From Diplodia intermedia (taxonomy: Eukaryota; Ascomycota; Dothideomycetes; Botryosphaeriales; Botryosphaeriaceae): 64,000 nucleotides of DNA. Of the stretch, positions 20,150 to 31,309 are shown piece after piece. The stretch lies in NCBI GenBank assembly GCA_021495925.1, contig JAKEKT010000009.1, forward strand, positions 545,195 through 609,194, in the 5' to 3' direction. The position numbers were made by a program, and so were the translations under genes. A model generated the notes under the pieces. The model ran no database searches and was not told the origin of the DNA. It was given only the letters and a program-made list of their open reading frames with translations. Each line of letters begins with the position of its first letter. Within the stretch, counting starts at the first letter, position 1.

Positions 20150-22123
20150 ATGACCTCAACCTTCAAGATGACGACCTTTGCCCACTACTCCGCTCTTCTT
20201 GCTGCATTCGCTCCATTAAGCAATGCCGCATTGTCCTCTACTGGCTTCACTGTCAGCCTGGATGATGTTCCCTACTACATTGCTCCAGATGCGGTAGCCA
20301 CTATCAACATAACGAGAAGCTTTCGCAGTAGCGCCAAGTCGGCAGGATTCTTTACTCCAATCATGGTCATGAGCACTGATGATGCTGGCTTTTCCGGTGA
20401 TATTTTCAACTCGGTCGTATCAAACTGGACAGAGGCGGATGATGTTTTCCAGAGCGGCTTTCTGCAGGGTAAGTTCGTCATTTCATGACAGTTACGATGC
20501 TAACTCGCGGCAGGGGTATACCTCCAATACACCGGGTCCGCATATTCAAGGGCCAAGCTCAGCCTTGGCAACACATCCGTTCTAACCGCCCAGGTCGACG
20601 CAGCCAATGCCATTCCAGAAGGGCCTTACTTCGTCTCTTCCGCGGGCGACTTATATCAGCCCTGGCGTCTCTATTCTGACATCATGGGTGCATTTTCCGA
20701 GAGCGCCATATCGAATGCAGATGGTAGTTTCAGTGTGCTTCCTGCCAATGTCCAGGGTCAATCGTTGGCCGTTGCCGTTCCCTCTCGTCTCTCCTACACC
20801 AAAACTGCAGAGAAGCCTCTTGCTGGTGTCCGCCTTGGAATAAAGGATATTTTCGATGTTGCTGGGATGAAAACGAGCAACGGTAACCGCGCCTGGTACC
20901 ACTTCTATCCCGAGGCCAACAAGACTGCTTTGGCCGTCCAGAGACTGGTTGATGCCGGCGCCATTATTGTGGGAAAGATGAAGACTTCTCAGTTTGCTAA
21001 CGGCGAGAGCGCGACTGCGGACTGGGTTGACTACCATGCGCCGTTCAACCCCCGCGGCGATGGGTACCAGCAGCCTTCGTCCTCATCATCGGGACCTGGT
21101 GCTGGCGAGGGCGCTTATGAATGGCTCGACATCACACTTGGAAGCGACACTGGTGGCTCCGTCCGTGGCCCCTCCCAATCCCAAGGTCTGTTCGGCAATC
21201 GCCCTTCTCATGGACTTGTGGAGCTCACCAACGTCATGCCTCTCGCGCCTGAGCTGGACACCGCTGGTCTACTCAGCCGTGACCCCTCCATTTGGACCGC
21301 AGCGGCCAAGGCCATGTACTCGGACAACATCACTATCTCTTCGTCCTACCCGAAGCAGATCCTACTCGCCGACTTTCCCACCGAGGCTGGCGAATACGAA
21401 AGCGATGCTCTGCTGCTAGACTTCGTGGACAAGCTCTCCTCCTTCCTGGGTGCCAACGCCACCGCCTTTAACATGACCGAAGCCTGGGCGACCGACAACC
21501 CGGACACGACCCCGGTCGACGAGCTTCTCAACACAACGTACCCGCTTCTCATTGCCAAAGAGCAGACCCAGCTCGTGCGCGATCCATGGTACGCCGAGTA
21601 CGCGGCCGCCAACGACGGGCGGCTGCCTTTCGTCGACCCGGCACCGCTGGCGCGCTGGTCGTATGGCGACAATTCGTCGGCGACGATAGCGGAGGCGGTG
21701 GCCAACAAGACGCAGTTCATGTCGTGGTTCAACAGCAGCGTTCTGGCACCCGACGCCGAGACGTGCTCGAGCAGCCTGCTGCTCTACATCGGCAGCACTG
21801 AAGTGGACACTGCCTACCGCAACTTGTACCTCACCCCGCCGTCCATTCCGTTTGGCTTTAGCGCGTCTCGCATCTCAGTGTTCTCAGAGGCGCCCGATAT
21901 GGTCGTCCCGATTGGCCAGGCGAGCTACTTCTCGAGCATCACGAACCATACGGAGGTGCTACCCGTGACGGTGGATTTCATGGCAGCGAAGGGGTGCGAC
22001 GGGATGGTATTCTCACTTGTGGAGGACTTGGTGGCGGAGGGGATTATCAGCGTAAGCAAAGCGGGCAGGACAAATGTGGATGGTGGACAGATCCTGTTCC
22101 GGCGAAGCGAGGTTGGGCAGTAA
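20150..22123 (+). CDS. Amidase-signature family hydrolase, predicted secreted
   Basis: Exons 20150-20468 and 20514-22123 (45-bp intron with a gctaac branch site) give 642 residues. The N-terminus has a signal peptide (ALLAAFAPLSNA) from either ATG, 20150 or 20168. About 130 residues precede the amidase domain. The Ser-cisSer-Lys triad is visible: K217 in GIKDIFDV, the cis-serine in the SSSSSG run near 295, and nucleophile S322 in GSDTGGSVRG. Several Asn-X-Ser/Thr sites fit a secreted glycoprotein. The family hydrolyses amide bonds of varied substrates, so the substrate is unknown. It is not a GatA of the tRNA amidotransferase, given the signal peptide and N-terminal extension. Confidence 0.85.
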
Positions 22124-22814
22124 GATGATGAAGCGGTCCATTTTGCCGCATTGTGCAATCCGATTCATGCATATAATGATTTTTAATTCGTAGCGTAGAG
22201 AGGTTAATATAGATAGATTGTTACAGTTTCTGGGTGCAATAAGCACATGCAAGATGACAACGCCGTGAAGTGATGCATCAATTCCGAGAACCAAAGGCTA
22301 CAGTCTTGTTGGCGCACAACAGAGGCGACCGCATAGGTGGCCGTGCCGGGAAGGCTGCACAATCACGATATGGGCAGGTGGATCATATCTGGACGCATTT
22401 GCCTGTGCTCAAGGCTCTCTTCGTACGGACATTGAAGCCAATCTCTGGACATGGTTGTCCGCATTCAAGAATTCTATCGACTTCCAGAAATTAAATTCAA
22501 GCACCCAAGTAACGCGCGACGCGCGCAGCTCGCGTGGCTTCCGTTTGTGTTGTTGCCGTTCTTGGAAGCTACGGCTCACCCAGCTCTTCTCGGGGCTTCC
22601 AGCTCGTCTTTCATCCGCCACCGACACTCCCCTCCCCAACACCTCACCGACAACCACTTCTCAGCTACAGCTCCATGCCCAAGACAAGGTGAGCGTCCGG
22701 CGAGCGTCCGGCGAGCAACGCTCTGTGCTCATCCGCTTACTTAGTGTCATGGGAGAAGCGTCAACTGGGCCTCATGTCGCTTGGCCTCTACCAAGACCAC
22801 AAAGGCGCATCAAA
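22124..22814. other. Intergenic region, probable 5' UTR intron
   Basis: Holds the amidase 3' end and the promoter of the coiled-coil gene. A plausible 5' UTR intron runs from gtgagc near 22689 to the cttag ending at 22744, just before the first in-frame ATG. Confidence 0.35.
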
Positions 22815-24329
22815 ATGCCCAAAGTCTCTCCTCACGAGGCGGAAGCCTTCGTCAGCTACCTGCGCACCAAGGCGACCGATGGAGTCGAGCACTTCGCCAA
22901 CCTCCCGCATTATGCCGGTTCGACGAAGACAGCCATAGCCCTCACTCTGCTGGCTTACACCGCAGGAAAGCGCGACGGTCTGAAGCCCCGAAGCGACCAG
23001 CTAGTTTCCATGACCAACGACTTGAACTGGACGAAGTACGAGCTGGCGAAGAGAGAGCTGGAGCAGGACGATGTGATCAAGAAGCTTCAGGTTGATCTGC
23101 GCTGGGCAAATTTTCAGCTTGCAAAGAAGAATGACAAGGACAAAGAGATCCAAGCTCCAAAGACGGGATCGGTGTTGGCACTTCAGGATTCAGAGCTGAA
23201 GAAGGAAAATGAGGCGCCGACGGCTGATGGCTCCAATGGCATTGCCAAGATGACAGACTCGCAGAAGCATACGATCGCAATGCACGACGAAGATGTATAC
23301 CGTCTAAAAGAACAACTGGAACACGAGAGGAGTGAGAAGGCCCGTTACAAGGGGCTGTTCGAAAGTCGCTCTCTCGAGAACATTTCACAGGCCGATCTCA
23401 CCAACAAGGACAACGAGAACAAGCTCCGTGCCTTGGAAGAAGCTTTCAATGCTATCGAGCAGGGTCTCATCGCAGAAAACAAGCATCTTCGCTCCAAGCT
23501 CGCAGGCCAATCAAAGAATGATCCGATCAGCAAGACCGACGAGGACTACACCGAAGAGCAAAGGCTGTACAAGCAGGAGGCTCAAAGGGAGATTGAGAGA
23601 CTCAAGAGTGAAAATGAGAAAGAGAAAATTCGCCACGACAAGAAGGCCAAGAGCATCTCCGAGCAGACCTTATCACTGAAAGCGGAAAACGACAGACTGA
23701 GCGTGAAGGTTATGGAACTGACGGGTGGCATTCAATCCTTGATGATCGAAAAGGAGCTTGACATTCATGGACTTCAGCAACAATTGTCAGAAGCGCAGGA
23801 AAAGTTGGCAAGCATGTCGCAGTCCATGGGCAATCAATCGGCCCACATGAAGATCATTTGCCGGATGGAGTCTAAACTCGCGAACTTCGCGAATAGGGCA
23901 AAGGATAACGAGCAACGAATGAAGAAGGACATCCAGAACCTGCGGGAGAAGCTTACCACTGTCGGGCCACTGACACGATTCATTGAAGAACGCGACTTCT
24001 CCGATGAACAGCGTTTGCCACTGAGCTGGGAAGAGATGACCTACACTATGCGCGCGGCTGCCTCAGGTCTTTCTCCTCATGTTCAACGCTTCCTCCCAGC
24101 CGGCTGCTACTATATCGTCCAAGAAACCTTGAAGGGGGGATCTACAGATCTTGTGCAATTCTCCAAGCAAAACCCGGGACGCTTTGTTCTTCAGTACGAG
24201 TTCTTCGAGGCCGTTGGGGCCGTGGTTGAGAACATCCTCTGGGAAACCCAGAAGTTCCACGGCGTCCGCAACCAACAGAACAATGATTCCTTGAACATCC
24301 AGAGAGCTTTGCGGGAGCGCAACATGTAG
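22815..24329 (+). CDS. Unidentified coiled-coil protein
   Basis: I do not recognise a named family. From the ATG at 22815 it has 504 residues; an in-frame ATG at 22749 would add 22 Arg/Pro-containing residues. Residues 1-60 look globular (PHEAEAFVSYLRTKATDG). Residues 65-390 are rich in Glu, Lys, Gln and Leu with heptad-like spacing, interrupted by short polar linkers, and so predict long coiled coils. The last 110 residues contain aromatic, ordered-looking sequence (YYIVQETLKGG, FVLQYEFFEAVG). No signal peptide or membrane segment is seen. There is no intron in the coding part. The length and unbiased composition support a real gene; the function is unknown. Confidence 0.7.
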   Translation: MPKVSPHEAEAFVSYLRTKATDGVEHFANLPHYAGSTKTAIALTLLAYTAGKRDGLKPRSDQLVSMTNDLNWTKYELAKRELEQDDVIKKLQVDLRWANFQLAKKNDKDKEIQAPKTGSVLALQDSELKKENEAPTADGSNGIAKMTDSQKHTIAMHDEDVYRLKEQLEHERSEKARYKGLFESRSLENISQADLTNKDNENKLRALEEAFNAIEQGLIAENKHLRSKLAGQSKNDPISKTDEDYTEEQRLYKQEAQREIERLKSENEKEKIRHDKKAKSISEQTLSLKAENDRLSVKVMELTGGIQSLMIEKELDIHGLQQQLSEAQEKLASMSQSMGNQSAHMKIICRMESKLANFANRAKDNEQRMKKDIQNLREKLTTVGPLTRFIEERDFSDEQRLPLSWEEMTYTMRAAASGLSPHVQRFLPAGCYYIVQETLKGGSTDLVQFSKQNPGRFVLQYEFFEAVGAVVENILWETQKFHGVRNQQNNDSLNIQRALRERNM

Positions 24330-25580
24330 CGGAAGACAAGATTTCCACAGCGGCCAAGCTCCCTCATGCCGGATGCTTCAGTGTTTATCGATTCCGGCTC
24401 CTTTGGGCGCGGTGGTGCTTTAAGTTGTCGGGGACTTCCAATGATTTTACAAAGGTGTATCTTCTTCGGCTGTCATTCTCGGCAGCTTTTCCCAATTCTC
24501 ACTGGATTTGACACAATGGGGGCATGTGGTTGCAGAAGGCCAGTTCTGGGACGGTGGTCAAGGGGGCTTTTGATAACATCCAATGAGAAAAGGCCATGGT
24601 ATGTGGTGGCTATAGCTAAAGCTTTTCCGAGAATGGATATTTCAATAGTAAGAGTCGACCGTGTCAGTGAAGTTCCGCTCGCGCAGTGCTACTGCGCCTT
24701 CTCGAAAGGGAAGTCGCGGGGCTCTGGCGCAATCACGTGTAGACGCGCTGGGGGAGGCCTCCTGCGGACCTTCACCCTCCACAACCAGACCTGGCCTGAC
24801 TGTAACACCCTCATCACCATCACGTAGTGTGCACCAATCAACCTGCTGCACAGCTGCGCCTTTCACCAAGCGCTTCTAAAATCCCGCTTGCTACGCCGCC
24901 CGAGGCATAGCTGGCGGAGATTGTCCCGTTGCAGCAGCTGCTGCGGACGTCACTCTCGTCTCATTGCGCGCTTCGTTCGCGGTCGGTGTCCTGCATTTAC
25001 TCGACACCCTTTGCAGCGTTGTTTTCTGTAAGTGCACCTACTAGCCTCACTTCACTTCAGTCATCAATTGTTTTGCTCGTACAATGACGCCAAGCCCTCT
25101 CGTAGCTCTTCCCTGGTGGCGGGCTCCGAACATCCACAGTTCGACGTTCTGTACGAGCGTAAAGAGTCAGCATCCGGATCTGCAGCTATGGATACCGCCC
25201 ACCGTGCAATGGATGCCGCCGACTACGATACGTGAGAAGTACTACGAGCATTGAAGCTTGCTTGTTGATGAATTGCCGCATGAGTGTGGTCTCCAGCCTA
25301 TTCTAAGCAACGGTCTGTAGATGAGACCACATTAGTGGTGTGCTTTTCGAAATGGAAAAAAGAGGGTATTATCTGGCGGAGACGTAAAGACATTTCTCGC
25401 CACATGGACAGGGTCCAGCAGGTGTCGCGTGCACGCCCGGGCGACTGCAGCAACCAATCGCGCAGCAAAACCGTGCACAGACGACAGTTTTCTCTGTTCG
25501 TCTACAACCAAACTCACGCCGCAACCTCGAGAGCCGTCCTCTTCCCTCCAGCCAATGCCCCCGCAATTCCATCCGTCAGC
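24330..25580. other. Intergenic region, no gene confidently supported
   Basis: A 68-codon open frame ending at 25235 (with YNDAKPSRSSSLVAG) lacks an ATG; it could be the last exon of a small spliced gene starting near 25000, but I cannot find a matching first exon. The rest resembles 3' UTR of the coiled-coil gene and promoter of the mL58 gene. Confidence 0.35.
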
Positions 25581-26369
25581 ATGAGCAACGCCCTCCTCAC
25601 CCGGCCAATGCGGCCACTCTCCACCTCCATCACCAGCAGCCTGCTCTGCTGCGGAGGAGCCGCCTCCACCACCGCCGGCACGGCCGCCGCAGCAGCAAAA
25701 CCCAGCACATCCGCATCGGCATCGCCAATCGCCCACACGCAACGCCGGCACGAGTCGACCGCCCGCCGGCAGCTCAACCGCCTGCGGTCCGTCCCCATCG
25801 CGCCGAGCGCCACGCCCTCGCCGACGCACACGGCCGACCACATCATCTTCAACCCGCCCTCGTCCGCGCCGTCCGTCTACCACACGCCGCTCAAGTTCCT
25901 GCCGGCCCACGACCGCCGCCGCGAGCTGTACGCCCTGACGGCGCGGCTGTCGCCCCCGACCGCCTCGCCGACCGGCACCGCCCTCTCCGCCGGCACCTAC
26001 ACGTCGCCATCCATCCTGCCGCCCCACCTGGCCCACAAGAACACATCTTCCTCTTCTTCTTCTTCTTCCTCCCCCTCCCTGCCCCCGGCCCTCCGCGCCC
26101 CGTACGCCAAGAAATACCACCTCACGGCCGCCGACATCGACCAGATCCGCGCGCTGCGCGCGCAGGACCCCGCGCACTGGACGCGCGAGCGCCTCGCCGC
26201 GAAGTTCGAGTGCTCGCAGTTCTTCGTCGGCCTCGTCGCGCCCGCGCCCGAGCGCGCCGCCCAGAAGCAGGCCGAGATCGACGAGGTCAAGCGCGGCTGG
26301 GGCCGCAAGAAGCGCGAGGCGCGCGAGGACCGCCGGCGGCGGAAGGAGCTGTGGGGGAGGGACGCGTAA
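25581..26369 (+). CDS. Mitochondrial large ribosomal subunit protein mL58 (MRP-L20 type)
   Basis: Single exon, 262 residues from the ATG at 25581. The N-terminus is Arg/Ser/Ala-rich without acidic residues, as in mitochondrial targeting peptides, with RRHESTARRQLNRLRS near residues 54-69. The conserved core is at the C-terminus: YHLTAADIDQIRALR, then RERLAAKFECSQFFVGL and a Lys/Arg-rich tail (residues about 175-262). That core is characteristic of fungal MRP-L20/mL58, a structural protein of the mitochondrial large ribosomal subunit. A run of nine serines precedes the core. Upstream open sequence in frame has no nearer ATG with similar sequence. GC content is high, like other genes here. Confidence 0.8.
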   Translation: MSNALLTRPMRPLSTSITSSLLCCGGAASTTAGTAAAAAKPSTSASASPIAHTQRRHESTARRQLNRLRSVPIAPSATPSPTHTADHIIFNPPSSAPSVYHTPLKFLPAHDRRRELYALTARLSPPTASPTGTALSAGTYTSPSILPPHLAHKNTSSSSSSSSSPSLPPALRAPYAKKYHLTAADIDQIRALRAQDPAHWTRERLAAKFECSQFFVGLVAPAPERAAQKQAEIDEVKRGWGRKKREAREDRRRRKELWGRDA

Positions 26370-26718
26370 AGAAGAGAGAGTGGAAGGAAGCGAGAGTGGA
26401 GCAGTCTTCGTTGACCCCTCTCCACTTTCCCTGCCTGACCTCTTCTCCCCCACCCCCGTTGGCTGTGTTGTTGTCGTCGTTGTTGTCTGATGTTGGTATT
26501 GTAATGGATGGAAACTCTGGACAAAAATGGATTGCGTGGTGGTGAGGATGGAAGTGGCGAGCTGGCGAGGAGAGAGGCTCGTGAAGCGACGGATGGATGG
26601 ATGGATAGACGGACGGACGGACGGACCGATGCCACGATGCAATGGGCACCGTTTTCCACACGTCCGAGCAACTGGGCATCGGGAAGCTTCTTGCTTCGGG
26701 TCAAAACAAAGAGAAGCT

Positions 26719-26750
<32 letters not shown>

Positions 26751-27173
26751 TGAAGTGGGCGGCCGAGAGATGGGATCGACCAATTGCATTGCATTGAGGC
26801 GTCTGGTAGATGTTGTGTTGACAAGCTGTACGCTTAAGGGCGGGGGAACACGGAGACGATCACAACTCCGAATTCCTGTATATCAAGTATCTTTTTTTCT
26901 CCACGCCGGGATGGGTAAAAAGTGGGAGTCTATAGGATATGTGTACTTCTCACAAACCAAAAAAATCAAATCTAGGAATCGACCATGACACTTAAAAACG
27001 CAGACGCTCGGGCACTGGCTGAATTTCACGTAATTTCATTCAATGCCTTCATTTACGCATAACGAATCGTAGCATCCGCCTCATTTTCAGACTATCGACC
27101 CCCCAAAATCCCGTCCAAGGTCCCAATTGCCTTTTTCGACTCCATTTCCTTTGATTCCTTCCTTTCCCATAAT
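26370..27173. other. Convergent intergenic region with microsatellites
   Basis: Between the mL58 and DUG1 stop codons. Contains tetranucleotide GGAT/GGAC repeats at about 26590-26627 and a (GA)n tract at about 26719-26750. No gene seen. Confidence 0.55.
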
Positions 27174-28663
27174 CTAAGAGCTCATCGGCTCCTCGGCGAC
27201 GTAGTGCAAGTAAGCGCCCAGAAGCTTGATTCCCTCGATGTAATTCCTCTTGTCCAGCTTCTCGTTGATGCTGTGGGCGGCGTCGGTCGAGCTACCCATG
27301 GGCAGCAGGAGGACGTTCTTGCCGGTGGCCTGCTCGAAGGTGAGGGTGACGGGGATGCTGCCGCCCTCGCGGGTGAGGTCGGGCTTGACGCTCCAGACGC
27401 GCTCGACGGCCTTTGCGGCGGCGGTGAAGTTCCAGTGCTTGGGCGAGGCGACCCACCACTTGCCCGAGTGCTGCTCGACCAGCTTGCACGTGTTCTTGCT
27501 GCCGAGGGCGGCGAAGACCTTGTCGACGTGCGCCTCGACGAGCTTGTTGACGGCCGGGATCTCCATGTCGGGGACGGTGCGGATGGAGAACTTGCCGACG
27601 ACCTTGGCGGGGATGACGGTTTTGGCGCCGGGGGCGCTGAAGGCGCCCTCGATGCCGTGGAGCGAGAGCGAGGGGAAGCGCCAGCGGCCCATCAGCGTGC
27701 GCTCCTTGTCCTCGAAGAGACCGGTCTTGCTGCCAAGCGACTCGTACAGGTTGTCCATGGTGAAGGCGATGTCGCCGTACAGGGACTTCTCCTCCTCGGT
27801 CAGAGGCGCAACGAGCTTGTCCAGGCCATCGATGAGAATCTTGCCGGAGGGGTCGACAAGGGAACCCATGACGCGGACGAGGTCGGTCATGGGCTCGTGG
27901 GCGGTGCCACCGAAGACACCGCTGTGCAGGTCCTGGCCGGGGCCGGAGATCTCGATGCTGTAGTAGTTGCAGCCGCGCAGACCGTACGTCAGGCAGGGCT
28001 TCTCGGTGCCGAGCCAGTAGTTGTCCGAAATGCAGACGGCGTCGGCGTCGGCGAAGAACTTCTTGGCCTCGGCGAAGATGAAGTCGTCCAGGCCCTCGCT
28101 GCCGTACTCCTCCATGCCCTCGAAGCACATGAGCAGGTTGACGGGGAAGTCAACGCCAGACTTCTGGTGCGCCTCGATGGCGTTCAGCCAGCCCAGCACG
28201 GGACCCTTGTCGTCGGTGGAGCCGCGGCCGTACATGCGGCCCTTGTCATCGACGGTGAGAGTGAAGGGATCGGTGGCCCAGCCGTCTTCCTTGAGGGCGG
28301 GCTGGACGTCGTAGTGGCCGTAGACGAGGATGGTGCGCTTGTTCTTGTCGTTGCCGTAGCGAGCGATGACGACGGGCGGCAGGTCGAGATGTTCCTTGTG
28401 CGGCTGCTTGCCCAGCGGCCTCAGGTGGACTTCGGCGCCGAGGGTCTTGAGCTCGCTGGCGAGGAACTCGCCCATCTACGCTTGTGTGAGCAGGACATTG
28501 CATGGCGGGGTAGCTCGGCGGCGGGGCACACCTTGACGACATCGGGCCTGCGCTCCTCCTCGGCGGAGACGGAGGGAATGGCCACGGCCTTGCGCAGGCG
28601 GTCGATGAAGTGGTCGGACAGGGAGTCGACCTGCTTGAAGTACGGATCCAGTTGCGCAGTCAT
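27174..28663 (-). CDS. DUG1: Cys-Gly metallodipeptidase, M20 family (DUG1/CNDP type)
   Basis: Exons 28663-28532 and 28475-27174 give 477 residues from the ATG encoding MTAQLDPYF. Zinc-site motifs are all present: GHYDVQPA, RGSTDDKGP, CFEGMEEYGSEG with the paired glutamates, SDNYW, and HSINE near the C-terminus. Length and motif order match fungal Dug1, the dipeptidase that cleaves Cys-Gly in glutathione degradation. The frame stays open upstream to an ATG at 28837. Using it would add 58 residues rich in Arg, Leu and Ser (RRAFSHTSPVRN), much like a mitochondrial presequence. So a second, organelle-targeted form is possible. The nearby cyclotransferase-like gene also belongs to gamma-glutamyl/glutathione chemistry. 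Confidence 0.9.
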
Positions 28664-28837
28664 GTTGTTGTACGGACTGTAGAGATACGGCCAGACGGGC
28701 TTGGAGTTGCGAACGGGCGAAGTGTGGCTGAAGGCCCTGCGGGACAGACAGCGGACGGGGGAAAGGGGGCGTGAGGAGAGAGGGAGGCCGAGAGGGCGAT
28801 GGTGGGGGAGTCGAGCAGCCAGGCGGGGCAGCTGCAT

Positions 28838-29650
28838 CTTGGGGCCTGGTGTTGCGCTCGCGTGCGTCGACTGCTGGCGGCTTGCATCGGCTGACGCGCT
28901 CTTCTCCGACAATCTGCCTCGCAACCGCCTACCCGCGCATTTCCATTACAAAGCATTCCACAAGTCTTCCCTCTTACACGGTTCTATAGCTATTTCATAA
29001 AGCTTCCCGTCTGGGAGATATTTGCGGCCTTGGATGGCATCTAGCAACCGGTCGAGAAGTCATGACAGGTATCAAGCGAGGTCTGACTTTTCTTTTCCAT
29101 GCTCTTCTCACGAACGGGTGACCAAAGAGCCCGTGCCTAAATACGAGAAGTAATCAGGTCCGAAAGAGCAGGTCGGCCGCTTGGTCCATTATTGGCTGCT
29201 CCTCTGTTGCTACTTATGAAGAGGAATAATTGAATCATCATCCCACGTGCATATCATAGTTTGGGTGACTGAGTCCCATGGCTGGATCTAAGTGTGTAGC
29301 CTTAACCTTCCATCTGCATCCGGATCTTTGCTCCAGCTTTGCCCGCGGAGGCGCGCTATGTTATTCCTTCGTGGTAATAGAAGGAATAGCTATTGCACAG
29401 CCTACCGAGGCGCAGATCAAATGATGAATGAAATGGCGGCTTGCATCATCCAAAACGATGCACACGTTGGCGCCGATCATTGGAACGCTTATGCTTGAAG
29501 GCCGTGAAATCCATGCTTCCGTGAGGCTAAGCCATGAGATAGATAAATGCCGTAAAACGGGTATACATCGTGAAGAATGCTCCAACCACTCCCTTTGTAT
29601 GCAATAACGCTCCCTAACCAAAATATGACACTAGATCAAAAATGCGCCCT
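28838..29650. other. Intergenic region
   Basis: Promoter of the DUG1-type gene and 3' flank of the Cdt1-like gene. Only short unconvincing frames; nothing else seen. Confidence 0.45.
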
Positions 29651-31309
29651 CTACAGCCCTTCCGCACCCGCAGCGACTAGTCTCCTTCTCACCTCCGCGC
29701 CACCAACGGCCTGACCTTTGTCCACAACAACCGCCTCCAGCGTCCCCATTTTGACCAGACTGATATATCCAGGCACGATGTCGGAAGTCAGAACCTCAAC
29801 AACCTTTTTGATTTCTTCGGGGCCTATGGGGCTGCGGGAGCTGGTCTGGATGTCGCGCACCAACCTTGCCAAGGGAAAAGAGACGCGGGAGGATACTGAT
29901 GACGAGCCAGTCGTCATGGCCAGCAAGCTGAGCGTTGCAAGGACGTCTTCACAGCGCTGTAGCGCTGCTTTACGAGCGCGTGCTTCGGGCGTGGGACCGG
30001 CTGGACCGGCCGCAGCAGCGGCTTGCTTGGCGAGGATGCGGTCTAGGAGAGAAGTGGCGCGGGAGGGTGCTGCGGCCGAAGGCACCAGAGGCGCCCGGGA
30101 GGACGAGGAGCTGGTGGACTTGGCGTCATCCGAAGCAGACGAGGCGGTGCTGATGCTAGCAGCAGTAGATGTGGAGGCGGACTTCTTGTGACCGGAGACG
30201 CTAGCTTTGCTGGCCTTGCTTTTGAGGGTCTTGGTGGCTGCAGGGCGAGCGTGCTCGAGCTCTGAGCTGGCAGAATCACCCGAGCCATTGAAACAATTGC
30301 CAGCACCCCGAGATTGGTGTGCACCCGCCTTCAAATCCTCAAGACGCCGTTGACCTTTGGCAAAAAGAGGTGCGACCTTGGCCAGCGAGGCGCTCTCCGT
30401 GATCGCCGCGAGGGGAAGCTGGCTGATGAAATATTGAACGGATGATGGGCTCTTCGAGTTGGGTGTGATCTTGCAGCGGTATTCTGCCCAGCGTGTGTTC
30501 ATCTCGTGTTCGAACAACGCATTCAGGGCCTTCTCATCAATTGCCTGTGGAATCACGCTGTTGGTTCGTTTTGCGCGCTGCTTCTTGCTCTCTTGTTGCT
30601 CAACGCAGATCTTGCCGCGTCCATAGTCCGACAGGTGGAAAGTCCGGGCCTTGAGGGCAGTTGCCGGTTGGCCCGACGAGAGGCTGCTCTGCATCACCCC
30701 CAAAGTGCGCCGAATGTCATCAACTGTAACCTTGCGTTTCCCCCAGACCTTGGCAATGGACGGCGTAAGATTATGCAGGTCCACCGGTGACGAGGTGCCA
30801 TTGTGAGCATAGTGTAGTGATAGCGCAGAGAGGAATGACGAGTGAAGATAAATAAGATCTTGGATGGGCTGCGGCAGGTCGTCGGAGGACTTCTCATCGC
30901 GGAAGCTTGGGGCGGTGGACGAGCAGGGGCTCGTCAGCGGCGTTTCGACGGCGGAAGGAGTCGATTCGGAGACGGAGTCGAACCTAAGAGGCTTAACGGG
31001 TGTAGAAAGGTCAAGGTCGGCAAACAAAGTCCTGGCGCCCTTGGTAGGCGTGTCGGTCGGCGTCTCAGAGATGGGCCGCTGCGAAGGTCGCGGACGGCGC
31101 AATTTCTTGCAGGATGCAAGCTTTGGTGTGGCAACATCCTCCTCGGTCTCCTGGGTTACGGCCTTCCTCTTCTTCGAGTCCGACGGCGATGCTCCGGGCT
31201 TGGATGCACGGGCAAAGGACTGGATGTCCGACTGTGAGCGGGTCTTCCGCTTGTTTACAGGGTCCGCGGTGGGAAGCGAGGCAGGCCGCGCCCGCTTGGT
31301 AAGAGGCAT
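29651..31309 (-). CDS. Cdt1-like DNA replication licensing factor
   Basis: Single exon, 552 residues, ATG at 31309. The N-terminus is basic and disordered with many Ser/Thr-Pro sites, as in CDK targets. A central domain (about 150-320) containing LIYLHSSFLSALSLHYAH and VTVDDIRRTLGV fits the Cdt1 winged-helix region. A low-complexity Ser/Ala linker follows (about 345-425). The C-terminal 120 residues (KAALQRCEDVLATLSLLAM, FPLARLVRDIQ, EEIKKVVEVL, YISLVKMG) match the MCM-binding winged helix of Cdt1. It would load the MCM helicase at origins. Residues 25-33 (QSDIQSFAR) resemble a PCNA-binding degron. Fungal Cdt1 is divergent, so the assignment rests mainly on the C-terminal domain. Confidence 0.7.
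   Translation of the reverse strand: MPLTKRARPASLPTADPVNKRKTRSQSDIQSFARASKPGASPSDSKKRKAVTQETEEDVATPKLASCKKLRRPRPSQRPISETPTDTPTKGARTLFADLDLSTPVKPLRFDSVSESTPSAVETPLTSPCSSTAPSFRDEKSSDDLPQPIQDLIYLHSSFLSALSLHYAHNGTSSPVDLHNLTPSIAKVWGKRKVTVDDIRRTLGVMQSSLSSGQPATALKARTFHLSDYGRGKICVEQQESKKQRAKRTNSVIPQAIDEKALNALFEHEMNTRWAEYRCKITPNSKSPSSVQYFISQLPLAAITESASLAKVAPLFAKGQRRLEDLKAGAHQSRGAGNCFNGSGDSASSELEHARPAATKTLKSKASKASVSGHKKSASTSTAASISTASSASDDAKSTSSSSSRAPLVPSAAAPSRATSLLDRILAKQAAAAAGPAGPTPEARARKAALQRCEDVLATLSLLAMTTGSSSVSSRVSFPLARLVRDIQTSSRSPIGPEEIKKVVEVLTSDIVPGYISLVKMGTLEAVVVDKGQAVGGAEVRRRLVAAGAEGL

Noticed and set aside
24366..24827. 153-codon frame after the coiled-coil gene
   Set aside because: No domain-like sequence and uneven composition; more likely 3' UTR.
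25032..25235. 68-codon frame without ATG
   Set aside because: Looks slightly protein-like, but no first exon with a start and matching splice phase could be found.
27204..28682. A long plus-strand frame opposite the dipeptidase gene
   Set aside because: Gly/Ala/Val-rich shadow of a GC-biased coding strand; the minus strand has all M20 metal motifs.
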